Position numbers and translations under genes: made by a program. This document shows positions 36,295 through 46,075 of a stretch of DNA of 64,000 bases, piece after piece (positions within the stretch are counted from its first letter, which is position 1; each line of letters starts with the position of its first letter). The stretch comes from Thermophagus sp052400625 (lineage in GTDB: Bacteria; Bacteroidota; Bacteroidia; Bacteroidales; Marinilabiliaceae). The notes below the pieces were generated by a model. That model ran no database searches. It had not been told where the DNA came from and saw nothing but the letters and a program-made list of their open reading frames with translations. The DNA is taken from the NCBI GenBank assembly GCA_052400625.1, contig JBQTGH010000005.1. One strand, written 5' to 3'.

Positions 36295-37051
36295 TTTTTT
36301 ATTTATATGGATTGATTGATTGATTGATTCAGTTGCTTCGTCAATATTTATGCCTAAATTGATTTATTGCGTTAAGTTATTGAACAGAAAGAATTTTGTA
36401 AGGATTGTGCCCAATATAACTGCGCCCTCCCCTGAGTTGCATTTATTTTTCCAGTGTTGATGTATGTCTATATATTTCAGTTTTTTTCGTTAGTGAGTGC
36501 CCAAATAAGACTAAATATCCTTTGGGACTGATCCCTGTAGAGTTTCGGGGGTGATTGGGGACCAGTGGTATGGTTGACTTGATTTTCGTCTTGGGTTATA
36601 ATTTGATAATCAATAAATTTAACGCTACTAATCTTTCTTTGCAAATAATCAATTGTCTTCTTACACGACACCGGTAGGCGAGGTTTAAATTTGAAAATAT
36701 GTGGTTGATGGAACGCCCCATCTCCTCTGCGTCCTGGCGTCTCTGCGTTTGAAAATGGCAGGGGACAAAGAGCAAAAGGTAAAGAGAATCTTACATCTAC
36801 AGGTCTTTCCCTCAAAATCAAAAAAACTATAAGATCTCATCGATTTCTCTGCACCTTAGCTTTTGAGTATGCCGGAATACGTCCAGTCTGCAGGCACCGA
36901 ACCAAAACAACCATGACCCAAACAAGCCGGTGTATATAAACTGTATTCAATAGAAATTTCTTATCTCTAATTTTAAATTCCTTCAGTCCAAGCAATATTT
37001 CCACCAAAAAATGAATATCTTTAGAGAATAAGTCAATAAAAATCAAAGACT
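36295..37051. other. Relic-rich gap before phoH-like gene
   Basis: No supported gene. It contains a fourth debris core (CTCTGCGTCCTGGCGTCTCT, from 36725) and, at 36911-36950, CATGACCCAAACAAGCCGG followed by TGTATATAAACT, which resembles the middle of repeat R at 32009-32112. A 114-codon minus-strand frame (36477-36821) runs through the repeat and is probably not a gene. Confidence 0.45.
36725..36750. repeat. Dispersed intergenic debris repeat, core only (copy 4)
   Basis: CTCTGCGTCCTGGCGTCTCT followed by GCGTTT, matching the core of the blocks at 17.6, 20.9 and 34.9 kb with one or two changes. Confidence 0.6.
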
Positions 37052-38392
37052 ATGACCGCCAAAAAGAAAAAAACAGGTAAAATATTTGTCCTGGACACCA
37101 ACGTATTGTTACACGATCATAAATGTCTCTATAATTTTGAAGAGAATGATATCGTTTTACCAATAGTAGTTCTGGAGGAACTGGATAAATTTAAGAAAGG
37201 GAATGATCAGATCAATTTTCAGGCGCGTGAGTTTGTGCGGGAAATGGACCGTTTGTCGGGAGAGAAATTATTTACCGACGGCATCTCTCTGGGCAAAGGT
37301 CATGGAAGACTTTTTATAGAAACCGGAAAACCCCTCCCTCCGGAAATGCAATCTTCATTCTCAGAAAACACCCCCGACCATCGCATTCTGGCCATCACTC
37401 TTTACGTCAAGGATCACAACCCCGACCGCCAAACAATACTGATAACCAAAGATATCAACCTCCGAATGAAAGCAAAATCGTTGGGGTTGGTAGCAGAAGA
37501 TTATGAATCGGATAAGGTCAAAAACATAGAAATACTTCACCGTGGCGTGGAAACCTTCACCGGATTCAACAAGAAGATTATTGAAGCCCTCTATAAAGAA
37601 GGACAAGTGCCGCGGTCCGATTTCCCAATGAAGGATGAACAGTTGCCCGCCAATCAGTATATGATATTAAAGAACACCAGCCAGAGTGTTTTGGCATGGT
37701 TTGATCCTTCCACAGAATCCATTAGACGCGTAGAGAAACATTCGGCTTTTGGCATTGACCCCAGAAATGCAGAGCAGGCATTTTCGTTTCATGCCCTTTT
37801 AAACCCTGAAGTTACACTGGTATCGTTAACGGGTAAAGCCGGAACAGGAAAAACCTTATTGGCTCTGGCTGCCGCCCTTCAACAACACAACCAATATAAA
37901 CAGATCATGTTGGCTCGCCCCATCATGCCGCTGGCCAACAGAGATTTGGGTTTTTTACCCGGCGACATTAACGAAAAAATAGGGCCTTATATGCAACCTC
38001 TTTTCGACAACCTGGGCGTTATTAAGAACCGGCTACCACAACAAAGTAAAGAGTTGACCGTCATCGAAGAACTGCAAAAACAGCAGCAATTGATCATCAC
38101 ACCCCTGGCCTATATCCGCGGGCGCAGCTTGTCGGATGTGTTTTTTATTATTGATGAGGCCCAAAACCTTACACCGCACGAAGTAAAAACCATTATTACC
38201 CGTGCAGGGGAAGGAACCAAAATGGTCTTTACCGGAGATATTCACCAAATCGATTCGCCTTACCTCGACATGCAAAGCAACGGTCTGGCATATCTCACCG
38301 ACAAAATGAAAGGCCAAAATATCTTTGCTCATGTCAACCTGATAAAAGGAGAACGTAGCTATCTCGCAGAATTGGCTTCAGACCTGCTTTAA
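37052..38392 (+). CDS. PIN-PhoH fusion ATPase/ribonuclease (PhoH2 type)
   Basis: 446 residues with two domains. The N-terminal PIN-like nuclease domain (about 8-150) starts FVLDTNVLLHD, with further acidic residues in PIVVLEELDKF and ITKDINLRMKA. The C-terminal PhoH ATPase has Walker A GKAGTGKTLLALA (from about G261) and Walker B FFIIDEAQNLT. Proteins of this build are RNA helicase/ribonucleases, known as PhoH2 in mycobacteria. Length and domains are typical and all motifs are intact. It marks the return to housekeeping DNA after the repeat-rich zone. Confidence 0.94.
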   Translation: MTAKKKKTGKIFVLDTNVLLHDHKCLYNFEENDIVLPIVVLEELDKFKKGNDQINFQAREFVREMDRLSGEKLFTDGISLGKGHGRLFIETGKPLPPEMQSSFSENTPDHRILAITLYVKDHNPDRQTILITKDINLRMKAKSLGLVAEDYESDKVKNIEILHRGVETFTGFNKKIIEALYKEGQVPRSDFPMKDEQLPANQYMILKNTSQSVLAWFDPSTESIRRVEKHSAFGIDPRNAEQAFSFHALLNPEVTLVSLTGKAGTGKTLLALAAALQQHNQYKQIMLARPIMPLANRDLGFLPGDINEKIGPYMQPLFDNLGVIKNRLPQQSKELTVIEELQKQQQLIITPLAYIRGRSLSDVFFIIDEAQNLTPHEVKTIITRAGEGTKMVFTGDIHQIDSPYLDMQSNGLAYLTDKMKGQNIFAHVNLIKGERSYLAELASDLL

Positions 38393-38514
38393 GAAGGAAT
38401 AAAAACAGGATGAAATTCAGACCAGCATATCTTAGATCATTAGATATTAACCCCCTGATAAAACAGAAGAGCAGGAGAAAATAAAATAGGTTCCGGCACT
38501 TCAAAATCATTGGC

Positions 38515-38522
38515 TATCTTTG
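38515..38522 (+). promoter_or_regulatory. Predicted -7 promoter element of mtaB
   Basis: TATCTTTG matches the Bacteroidota -7 consensus TAnnTTTG exactly, 41 bp before the mtaB start codon. No good -33 TTTG was found at the expected distance, so the call is tentative. Confidence 0.4.
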
Positions 38523-38563
38523 CAGTTTGATTTTTCTCAATCTTATATCTAACGATCTGTTCC

Positions 38564-39934
38564 ATGATTGACCAGTCACAATTTCAGCGACGAACCGTGT
38601 CCTTTTATACCCTGGGATGTAAACTCAATTTCAGCGAAACATCCACCATTGCCCGTCAATTGGAGAACGAAGGCTTTATCAGGGGCGATTTCAGAGAAGG
38701 TGCGGATGTTTATATAATCAACACTTGCTCTGTTACCGGCAGTGCTGAAAAAAAATGTCGTTACGCCATTCATCGGGCCTTGCGCATTAACCCAAAAGCC
38801 TTTATTGTGGTGACAGGATGTTTTGCACAGTTAAAGCCCGAGGCAATAGCATCCATTGAAGGGGTTGATCTGGTGCTGGGAAGCAATGAAAAGCTTGAAA
38901 TGGCCTTTTATCTGGGCGTACTGGAGAAGAAAGAGAAAGCAGAGATACATGCTGGCAATATTGCCAAAGACAAACGCTTCATGCCGTCCTGGTCGTCGGG
39001 TGATCGAACCCGCACTTTCCTGAAAATTCAGGATGGATGCGACTATTTTTGTTCCTATTGCACCATTCCTTTGGCGCGAGGACGTTCCCGAAATGCCACC
39101 ATCCGTCAAACGGTTGAACAGGCCAAAGAGGCCGGTAATGCCGGGGCCAAAGAGATCATTCTCACCGGTGTAAACATTGGCGATTTTGGTAAAAGCACTG
39201 GAGAAACCTTTTTTGAGCTGCTCAAAAGTCTTGAAAAAGTAGAAGAAGTACAACGTTTTCGTATTTCATCCATCGAGCCCAACTTGCTCACCGATGAAAT
39301 CATTCAACTGGTTGCCGACTCCTCCAAATTTATGCCGCACTTCCATATCCCTCTGCAATCGGGTAGTGACGAGATTTTAAAACTGATGAAAAGAAAATAC
39401 GACACCGCTCTTTTTCGCAAAAGGGTAGAAACCATTAAGACGCTTCTTCCTCATGCATTCATTGGGGTGGATGTCATCACCGGCGTGCGGGGAGAAACCC
39501 GGCAGGAGTTTGAAAAAACCCACGATTTCCTCCGCCAGCTGGACATCTCTCAACTGCATGTGTTCACCTATTCGGAAAGACCCAATACCCAGGCATTAAA
39601 AATAGATTATTCGGTACCCCATGAAGAAAGAAAACAAAGAAGTGCCTTACTGCATGAATTGTCGGCCTTTAAAGTACGTAAATTCTATAAACAATTCGAA
39701 CACACTAGTGCCAGAGTTTTGTTTGAAGAACATCCCTCAAACGGACTCATGCATGGATTTACAGAGAACTATATAAAGGTTGAATTTCCATTCAACCCCG
39801 CCCTAATCAATCAAATTGTCGATGTAAAACTCAAGACCCTTTCGGCCCATTCGGGGAATATGACCCTACAACTCCCGAAACAACCATTTGGTGAACAAAC
39901 GTTTTATTTTGTCCCCGAAAATTTAAATATTTAA
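38564..39934 (+). CDS. mtaB: tRNA t6A37 C2-methylthiotransferase MtaB
   Basis: A radical-SAM enzyme that adds a methylthio group to t6A at position 37 of tRNAs reading ANN codons. The N-terminal UPF0004 domain carries its cluster cysteines (TLGCKLN, NTCSVTG, VTGCFAQ). The radical SAM cluster is C159, C163 and C166 in DGCDYFCSYC. The motif CTIPLARGRSRN and the length of 456 residues separate it from MiaB and RimO. A C-terminal TRAM-like region is present. Likely cytosolic and essential for decoding fidelity rather than growth. The next gene follows after 20 bp and is probably co-transcribed. Confidence 0.93.
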   Translation: MIDQSQFQRRTVSFYTLGCKLNFSETSTIARQLENEGFIRGDFREGADVYIINTCSVTGSAEKKCRYAIHRALRINPKAFIVVTGCFAQLKPEAIASIEGVDLVLGSNEKLEMAFYLGVLEKKEKAEIHAGNIAKDKRFMPSWSSGDRTRTFLKIQDGCDYFCSYCTIPLARGRSRNATIRQTVEQAKEAGNAGAKEIILTGVNIGDFGKSTGETFFELLKSLEKVEEVQRFRISSIEPNLLTDEIIQLVADSSKFMPHFHIPLQSGSDEILKLMKRKYDTALFRKRVETIKTLLPHAFIGVDVITGVRGETRQEFEKTHDFLRQLDISQLHVFTYSERPNTQALKIDYSVPHEERKQRSALLHELSAFKVRKFYKQFEHTSARVLFEEHPSNGLMHGFTENYIKVEFPFNPALINQIVDVKLKTLSAHSGNMTLQLPKQPFGEQTFYFVPENLNI

Positions 39935-39954
39935 TACGATCAAATTATTGCACC

Positions 39955-40752
39955 ATGTATAATTATCATCAAATCTGCGAAGAAACTGTTAAAATAGCTC
40001 GTGAGACAGGTCTTTTTGTCAAAAACTTCAGGTTAAAACATAGGCCGGATGTGGAGACAAAAGGAAAAAACGACTTTGTAACCCAAATCGATAAAGCTTC
40101 CGAACAACGGTTGGTAGAAGCATTGGGCAATTTACTACCCGAAGCCGGGTTCATCGCGGAAGAAAACACCTCAAACAAAATTGGAGACACGCTCAACTGG
40201 ATTATTGACCCCATAGACGGAACCACCAATTTCATTCACGGACTCTATCCCTTTGCCATCAGCATCGCCTTGAAGGAAAACGACCGAATGGTTGTCGGTG
40301 TCGTTTATGAAATGGGAATGGACGAATGTTTCTATACTTGGGAAGGAGGTCCCGCCTTGCTCAATGGAAAAGAAATTCATGTCTCCAATACGCCAACCGT
40401 AGCCGATAGTCTTATTGCCACCGGTTTCCCATATACCAACTACGGACTGATTCAAAATTTCATGGAGACCCTCGACTATTTCATGAAGAACAGCCATGGG
40501 CTGCGCCGTCTGGGTTCAGCTGCTGTTGATCTGGCCTATGTCGCCTGCGGCCGCTTCGATGGCTTTTATGAATACAATTTAAAAGCATGGGACGTCGCCG
40601 CCGGGGCTTTCCTGGTCCAGCAAGCGGGTGGAAAAGTCAGCGATTTCAAAGGAGGTGATAACTATCTTTTCGGCAAAGAGCTGGTATGTGCCAACAACCT
40701 TATGTTCGAAGAAATGCAAAACACCATTGCAAAAATTATGGGAAAAAGTTAA
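39955..40752 (+). CDS. Inositol monophosphatase family protein
   Basis: A 265-residue Mg2+-dependent phosphatase of the IMPase/SuhB family. Metal-binding motifs are intact: FIAEEN (Glu), IIDPIDGTTNFIHG (Asp-Asp) and the C-terminal LKAWDVAAGAFLVQQAGG (Asp). It removes phosphate from myo-inositol 1-phosphate or similar sugar phosphates; bacterial members can also act as phosphatases on other substrates, so the true substrate is open. It sits 20 bp after mtaB. Confidence 0.93.
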   Translation: MYNYHQICEETVKIARETGLFVKNFRLKHRPDVETKGKNDFVTQIDKASEQRLVEALGNLLPEAGFIAEENTSNKIGDTLNWIIDPIDGTTNFIHGLYPFAISIALKENDRMVVGVVYEMGMDECFYTWEGGPALLNGKEIHVSNTPTVADSLIATGFPYTNYGLIQNFMETLDYFMKNSHGLRRLGSAAVDLAYVACGRFDGFYEYNLKAWDVAAGAFLVQQAGGKVSDFKGGDNYLFGKELVCANNLMFEEMQNTIAKIMGKS

Positions 40753-40989
40753 TCGTCGGCATCAAAATTGATCAGAGCGCTGCGAAGGAAAACAGCGAAA
40801 AGAGTGCATGGTAACAAGACAAATGATAACTCAAGAAAATTGAACGCAACAAGCATGACAATAAGGGTTGTCTCTACTTGCCCAGGCATTTCGGGGAAAG
40901 AAAATGTAAAGTATCTCTCATAATCATGCGAGTTCTCCACAACCGTCCCTACCTTCCCGGAAACAATGTATTAGATAAATATCATACTG

Positions 40990-41880
40990 ATGAACAAACT
41001 ATTGTATTATATATGGCATCCATTAATATGGCTCATATCCTGGTTGCCAACACCTGTTTTATATATACTCTCCAATGTGCTTTACTATTTGGTATCTCTG
41101 GTCGGATACCGAAAAAAAGTCATCCTCCACAATCTGAAAAAAGCATTTCCAAATAAGGACGAACAATGGCGAAAAGATATCCTGCACAAATTTTATCGTC
41201 ATTTCAGTGATCTCTTTGTCGAAACAATGAAATTGCAACACATTTCGGACAGTGAAATATTTAAACGTATTACCTTTTCCAATATTGAGGTCATTGAAGA
41301 AGCCACCGAAAAAGGACAAGATGTGATTGCCATTCTGGGACATTACGGCAACTGGGAATGGGTGCCGGCCCTAAACATGCATGTTACAGCAAGCGGATAC
41401 AGTGTTTACCGGCCATTAAAAAACAAGCTTTTCGACCAATATATGCTAAAACTGAGGTCTCGATTTGGATCGGGAAATGTCCCCATGAAAAAGACGCTCC
41501 GGTTGGTAGCGGGTTTAAAAAAGGAAAATAAGCGTTTTGTTTTAGGACTTATTGCAGATCAAAGTCCCGCCAGATCTGAAATTCAATATTGGACCAACTT
41601 TTTAACTCAACCCACTCCGGTCCTCATGGGACCTGAAAAAATGGCAAAAATGGTCAATGGAAAAGTCATTTACTTTAAGGTATCAAAGCCCAAACGAGGA
41701 TACTACCATATCGACATCATCCCTTGGAACGGCACCCCTCAAACTGCCAAAGAACATGAAATCACGGAATGGCACATCCGACTTCTGGAAAAGAGCATTT
41801 TGGAAAGACCGGAACTTTGGCTGTGGTCACACAGACGTTGGAAATATCAAGATCGCTATCAAGGTCAGCCACTAAAATAA
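40990..41880 (+). CDS. Lysophospholipid/lipid A acyltransferase (LpxL/HtrB family)
   Basis: A 296-residue inner membrane protein with an N-terminal hydrophobic segment (PTPVLYILSNVLYYLVSLVG). The acyltransferase motif HxxxxE is in ILGHYGNWEW. Further family features are VYRPLKNKLFDQYM and GLIADQSPARSE. It probably adds a secondary fatty acyl chain during lipid A synthesis, as LpxL/LpxM do. The neighbouring glycosyltransferase and MurF also serve cell-envelope synthesis. Confidence 0.9.
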   Translation: MNKLLYYIWHPLIWLISWLPTPVLYILSNVLYYLVSLVGYRKKVILHNLKKAFPNKDEQWRKDILHKFYRHFSDLFVETMKLQHISDSEIFKRITFSNIEVIEEATEKGQDVIAILGHYGNWEWVPALNMHVTASGYSVYRPLKNKLFDQYMLKLRSRFGSGNVPMKKTLRLVAGLKKENKRFVLGLIADQSPARSEIQYWTNFLTQPTPVLMGPEKMAKMVNGKVIYFKVSKPKRGYYHIDIIPWNGTPQTAKEHEITEWHIRLLEKSILERPELWLWSHRRWKYQDRYQGQPLK

Positions 41881-42002
41881 ACAATCAGATTATTTTATAA
41901 TTTTACAAATAAAGATGGTGCAACAGAAAGACAACCATCAATACGTATCTGCTATCATCCAATAAAGCAATTTTCAACTGCCAACCCCTGAAATAAAAAA
42001 TC

Positions 42003-43088
42003 ATGCCTGAACCAATCGTCGCTGTAGTCATTCTCAATTGGAACACACGCACTATGCTTGAACGATTCTTGCCGGAAGTAATCAAGTACACCTCCCATCC
42101 CCGGGCATCCATTGTCGTGGCAGACAACGGCTCTGACGACGGTTCGGCGACGTTGGTAAAGGATAAATTTCCGGAGGTAGAAATCATTCAGCTCGATAAT
42201 AATTACGGCTTTGCGGGAGGATACAACCGGATATTGAAACAACTAAACACTCCTTATACGGTATTACTCAACTCGGATGTCATCCCGGGGGAGAAATGGC
42301 TGGAGCCACTCATCCAATGCATGGAACAACATCCTGATACCGCCGCTTGTGTCCCCAAAATCAAAGCCCTAAACCAACCCGATCACTTTGAATATGCAGG
42401 TGCAGCAGGAGGCTTCATCGATAAATGGGGTTACCCCTTTTGTCGTGGTCGCATATTTGATGTATTAGAGGAGGATAAAGGGCAATATGATCAGCCGGAT
42501 GAGATTTTTTGGGGTAGTGGCGCCGCACTGATGGTTCGCACCGAATGGTATAACCATTCGGGGGGCCTGGATGAAGCCTTTTTTGCCCACATGGAAGAGA
42601 TTGACTGGTGCTGGAGAATGAAAAACCAAGGCTTGAAAATCAGATATTGCCCGCAAAGTGAAATTTTTCATCTGGGAGGAGGGACCCTCAATGTCATGTC
42701 ACCACGGAAAACTTACCTGAATTTCCGGAACAATCTCTTTATGCTTTACCGAAATCTGCCCGAAAAAGGCTTTAAAAAAACGATGTTGATCCGATTAATA
42801 TTAGATGGAGTAGCAGCCCTCAAATTCCTTTTATCAGGGGAATTTGGTAATTTTGCTGCCGTGGGAAAAGCACATCGTCACTATTTCAAAAGCATCCACC
42901 GTCTAAAAAAGGAAAGAATCGAGCTACGGAAAAACACCACCTGTAAACTCCATCCCGAAATTTATCAGGGAAGCATCGTTTTCGACTTCTTTTTCAGGAA
43001 AAAACACCACTTTACGGATCTAAACATGTCTGCTTTTCAAAAAAAGGAAGTAAACCATCAGAGAAATTCCACAATACGCTCAAGTTGA
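42003..43088 (+). CDS. Glycosyltransferase family 2
   Basis: 361 residues. The GT2 fold is shown by VVILNWNTRTMLERFL and VVADNGSDDG (nucleotide binding), the later LLNSDVIPGEKW (DxD-like metal site) and the EIDWCWRMKNQG region (ED/QxxRW-like). It is the rhamnosyl/galactofuranosyl-like subgroup that makes surface polysaccharide or glycoprotein sugars; the donor is unknown. Its 3' end overlaps the convergent murF gene by 31 bp. A hydrophobic stretch is missing, so it is cytosolic or peripheral. Confidence 0.93.
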   Translation: MPEPIVAVVILNWNTRTMLERFLPEVIKYTSHPRASIVVADNGSDDGSATLVKDKFPEVEIIQLDNNYGFAGGYNRILKQLNTPYTVLLNSDVIPGEKWLEPLIQCMEQHPDTAACVPKIKALNQPDHFEYAGAAGGFIDKWGYPFCRGRIFDVLEEDKGQYDQPDEIFWGSGAALMVRTEWYNHSGGLDEAFFAHMEEIDWCWRMKNQGLKIRYCPQSEIFHLGGGTLNVMSPRKTYLNFRNNLFMLYRNLPEKGFKKTMLIRLILDGVAALKFLLSGEFGNFAAVGKAHRHYFKSIHRLKKERIELRKNTTCKLHPEIYQGSIVFDFFFRKKHHFTDLNMSAFQKKEVNHQRNSTIRSS

Positions 43089-44356
43089 TTGGCCCGGCTC
43101 CCCTTAACCAATATCAAAGCATCGGAAATAGGTTTTTTCTGCAAAGCCTCTTTTAACAAATTGGTATCACTAAACCACTTGAAACGATTGTCGGCAGGGA
43201 GAATCCCGGCAAATTCATTTCCTGTAAAGAAACATTCGACAAAATTCAGCCTCATGATTTCTGATATCAATGCCTGGTGCTCAGACACGCTCTCCTCTCC
43301 CAACTCTTTCATCCCTCCTATAATCAACACCTTCCGAGCATGTTCCATTAGTCTAAAATTAACAAGGGCAGCCCGCATGCTTGTGGGATTAGCATTATAG
43401 GCATCCAGAATAACCTGGTTCCGTTGGGTGCGAATATACTGGGAACGATTGTTGCCCGGAATGTAACTTTCAAGAGCTTCTTTAACCAACTCTTCTTCAA
43501 TACCAAAATAATGCCCCAGCGAAGCAGCAGCCAAAACATTGTCTCTATTATAAAGCCCCACAAGCTGGGTTTCTATTCGCAACCCTGTCACTCGGGAAGT
43601 GAATAGATCAAACGAAAGCATCGGCGTTGCCGATACATTCTCTGCCCGAACCACGGCATCCTTGCCGGTACCATAACCAATCCAGGGATAATGACCAACC
43701 ATTGAAAGAAGAACGTCATTATCAACATTAATAAAAATTTCTCCTCCATTCTTTTTCAGAAACTCATAGAGTTCCCCTTTGGCCTTTTTAACACCTTCGA
43801 AAGACCCGAAACCTTCAAGATGAGCTTTTCCCACATTGGTGATCAGTCCATGATTCGGCAGGGCGATCCCACATAACTCAGAAATTTCATCCATATGGTT
43901 GGCACCCATCTCCACAATAGCAATCTGCGTCCGCGGAGGCATGCTCAACAGCGTAAGTGGAACGCCTATATGATTGTTCAGGTTACCCTGCGTATACCAA
44001 ACATCATATTTCTTTTTTAAGACAGCCGCAATGAGTTCTTTTGTCGTTGTTTTTCCATTACTCCCGGTAATGCCTATAACCGGAATATCCAGCTTTTGAC
44101 GGTGATATCTGGCCAGTTTCTGAAGCGTCGTTAAAACATCCGGAACCCAAAAACAACCTTCCTCGTCACGCAGCTTTTCATCGTCCACAACAGCCAGCCG
44201 ACACCCTGCTTTCAATGCTTCTTTCGCAAATGTATTCCCGTCGAAGCGTTCTCCTTTTAAAGCAAAATAAATAGTGCCGGGAGTCATCTTTCTCGTATCG
44301 GTGGTGACTTGGCCACATTCAAGAAATATTTCGTATAACCGAACAATATCATTCAT
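43058..44356 (-). CDS. murF: UDP-MurNAc-tripeptide D-Ala-D-Ala ligase MurF
   Basis: The last cytosolic ligase of the peptidoglycan precursor pathway; it joins D-Ala-D-Ala to UDP-MurNAc-tripeptide using ATP. I start it at the ATG at 44356 (MNDIVRLYEIFL); a longer frame to 44458 adds 34 hydrophobic residues not found in MurF. The Mur ligase P-loop is GITGSNGKTTTKELI, followed by GNLNNHIGVPLTLL, VEMGANHMDEI and DAYNANPTSM, all MurF hallmarks. It is downstream of gldJ with a terminator between them. The gldJ-murF neighbourhood is common in Bacteroidota. Confidence 0.94.
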   Translation of the reverse strand: MNDIVRLYEIFLECGQVTTDTRKMTPGTIYFALKGERFDGNTFAKEALKAGCRLAVVDDEKLRDEEGCFWVPDVLTTLQKLARYHRQKLDIPVIGITGSNGKTTTKELIAAVLKKKYDVWYTQGNLNNHIGVPLTLLSMPPRTQIAIVEMGANHMDEISELCGIALPNHGLITNVGKAHLEGFGSFEGVKKAKGELYEFLKKNGGEIFINVDNDVLLSMVGHYPWIGYGTGKDAVVRAENVSATPMLSFDLFTSRVTGLRIETQLVGLYNRDNVLAAASLGHYFGIEEELVKEALESYIPGNNRSQYIRTQRNQVILDAYNANPTSMRAALVNFRLMEHARKVLIIGGMKELGEESVSEHQALISEIMRLNFVECFFTGNEFAGILPADNRFKWFSDTNLLKEALQKKPISDALILVKGSRANQLERIVEFL

Positions 44357-44530
44357 TGATAAAAAATTAGAGATTAGACACCAAATGATCAGGCAATAGA
44401 TATCGACTAAAAGAAATTTGGTTTTAGCATTTGCCAAAGGTAATAAAACAGAGAACAACCGACACGCTTAAAATATCTGATCTAACCAAAAACCATCTAT
44501 AGCCCTCAATCCGTCCCCAAAAGGTCATAA

Positions 44531-44560
44531 AAAAAGCCGGAAAAGAAAATTTCCGGCTTT
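44531..44560 (-). terminator. Terminator of gldJ
   Basis: A perfect 11-bp inverted repeat (AAAGCCGGAAA 44533-44543, TTTCCGGCTTT 44550-44560) with a 6-base loop. Read on the minus strand it is followed by a run of T. It is 25 bp after the gldJ stop, so gldJ and murF are separately transcribed or only partly read through. Confidence 0.9.
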
Positions 44561-44584
44561 CGCTATAATCGATAAAACTCCAGT

Positions 44585-46075
44585 TTACTTTTTACTATTG
44601 GCGGGGCTTCCTACACGTGTCATAGCACAACGGAATCCGATATCATCTCTGGCTTCACGCTCATCCAAGAAGCGGCGGGTGCCGGGACTCAACCAATAGG
44701 CACGATCTCTCCAGGAACCTCCCTTATAGACTCTTGCACGATCAGAAATCGTACTACTCAAGGTTCCGGTGCTGGCGGTGTACATATCATCCGTAGTCAA
44801 TTCACTAGCCGACCAGTTACCACCGGTAGAAATATTGGATTTGGCATCTCCATCCCCGTAATTTCTATTGTCTGCAGAACGATAGTTGCCTCGATCTTTG
44901 ATATCCTCTGCGGTTTCTTCACGATACTGAATATTGCCATATTCGTCGGTTTCGACCACATAGCCTTCTTCATCCAGAACTTTAGTTTTGAATACATTTC
45001 CGCGATAAGGACTTAATTCATCCACATCTTCCAACGACAAGGGACGATAAACGTCGGCCACCCATTCGTTCACGTTTCCGGCCATACAATACAAACCAAA
45101 ATCGTTCGGATAATAGGAGTGTACAGGAACAGTAATATCACCACCATCGTTCAGGTCTCCGGCCATACCCATATAGTCACCGTCTCCTCTCACAAAGTTA
45201 GCCATAAAACGACCTCTTTCTTTTTTGGAAGGATTACGTAAAGTGTGACCATTCCAGGGATAGATGCGTCGGTCAGTAAGTCTCTCTTCATAGGAATTGC
45301 CGACCAAACCATAAGCCGCATATTCCCATTCAGCCTCAGTTGGGAGGCGATAGCGGGGAAGCAAAATACCATCACTGGGACGTACCCGACGAGTATCTTT
45401 ATTCGGATCAAGATCTTCCAGTTGGTTTTTACCGGCTACTCCTTCATATTTCCCCAATAAGTAAGCCTCTGTATCAAAATTGTTTTGTCCGGACTGTTGT
45501 AAATCCAGCTCCAAAATTCCTTTTTCCACCAGAATCATCTCGTTCACACGGTCGGTACGCCACGCAGCATAATCATTAGCCTGAAGCCAGTTTACACCCA
45601 CCACGGGATACTCACTGTAGGCCGGATGACGGAAATAATTTTCCACCATGGGTTCGTTATAGGCCAGCGGACGTCGCCATACCAAGGTATCGGGAAGTGC
45701 ATTTCTGTACACTTCGGGCATATCAACAAATACCCGATTGATCCAATACAAATACTCACGATAATCCACATTACGAACTTCTGTTTCATCCATGTAAAAG
45801 GAACGAACCGTAACGCGACGAGGAGAATTATTCCAATTCTTCATCACATCTTCATCGACATTTCCCATAATGAATGTTCCACCCTCGATAAATACAAGGC
45901 CGGGACCTGTTTCCTGTTCAAAATCGGCCTTATACTCAAACCCTCCGGTTTCGGGGTCGTTATAGCTCCATCCTGTAGTAGATGACGCGCTTTTTCGGGC
46001 ACCTCCTCCACATGATGCTAAAACCATTAATCCCAACATCAGTGTGGGAACAAAAAGTCTGGATTCCAATCTCAT
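44585..46075 (-). CDS. gldJ: Gliding-motility/T9SS lipoprotein GldJ
   Basis: A 496-residue lipoprotein (VLASCGGG lipobox) with a formylglycine-generating-enzyme-like (SUMF1) domain, here structural. Features matching GldJ are VFIEGGTFIMG, MDETEVRNVDYREYLYW, HPAYSEYPVVGVNW and the C-terminal SPGTRRFLDEREARDDIGFR. GldJ helps assemble or stabilise the type IX secretion/gliding apparatus. The neighbourhood gldJ-murF with porU-porV on the other side is the arrangement known in gliding Bacteroidota such as Flavobacterium, which favours GldJ over GldK. No GldK/L/M/N cluster is in the window. Confidence 0.88.
   Translation of the reverse strand: MRLESRLFVPTLMLGLMVLASCGGGARKSASSTTGWSYNDPETGGFEYKADFEQETGPGLVFIEGGTFIMGNVDEDVMKNWNNSPRRVTVRSFYMDETEVRNVDYREYLYWINRVFVDMPEVYRNALPDTLVWRRPLAYNEPMVENYFRHPAYSEYPVVGVNWLQANDYAAWRTDRVNEMILVEKGILELDLQQSGQNNFDTEAYLLGKYEGVAGKNQLEDLDPNKDTRRVRPSDGILLPRYRLPTEAEWEYAAYGLVGNSYEERLTDRRIYPWNGHTLRNPSKKERGRFMANFVRGDGDYMGMAGDLNDGGDITVPVHSYYPNDFGLYCMAGNVNEWVADVYRPLSLEDVDELSPYRGNVFKTKVLDEEGYVVETDEYGNIQYREETAEDIKDRGNYRSADNRNYGDGDAKSNISTGGNWSASELTTDDMYTASTGTLSSTISDRARVYKGGSWRDRAYWLSPGTRRFLDEREARDDIGFRCAMTRVGSPANSKK

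Noticed and set aside
36477..36821. A 114-codon minus-strand frame before the PhoH-like gene
   Set aside because: It runs across the debris repeat core and has no recognisable domain, signal or context.
40749..40940. A 63-codon minus-strand frame between the IMPase and acyltransferase genes
   Set aside because: Short, in an intergenic gap, no domain or signal; not supported.
44357..44458. N-terminal extension of MurF
   Set aside because: 34 hydrophobic residues not seen in MurF; the natural N-terminus MNDIVRLYEI begins at 44356.
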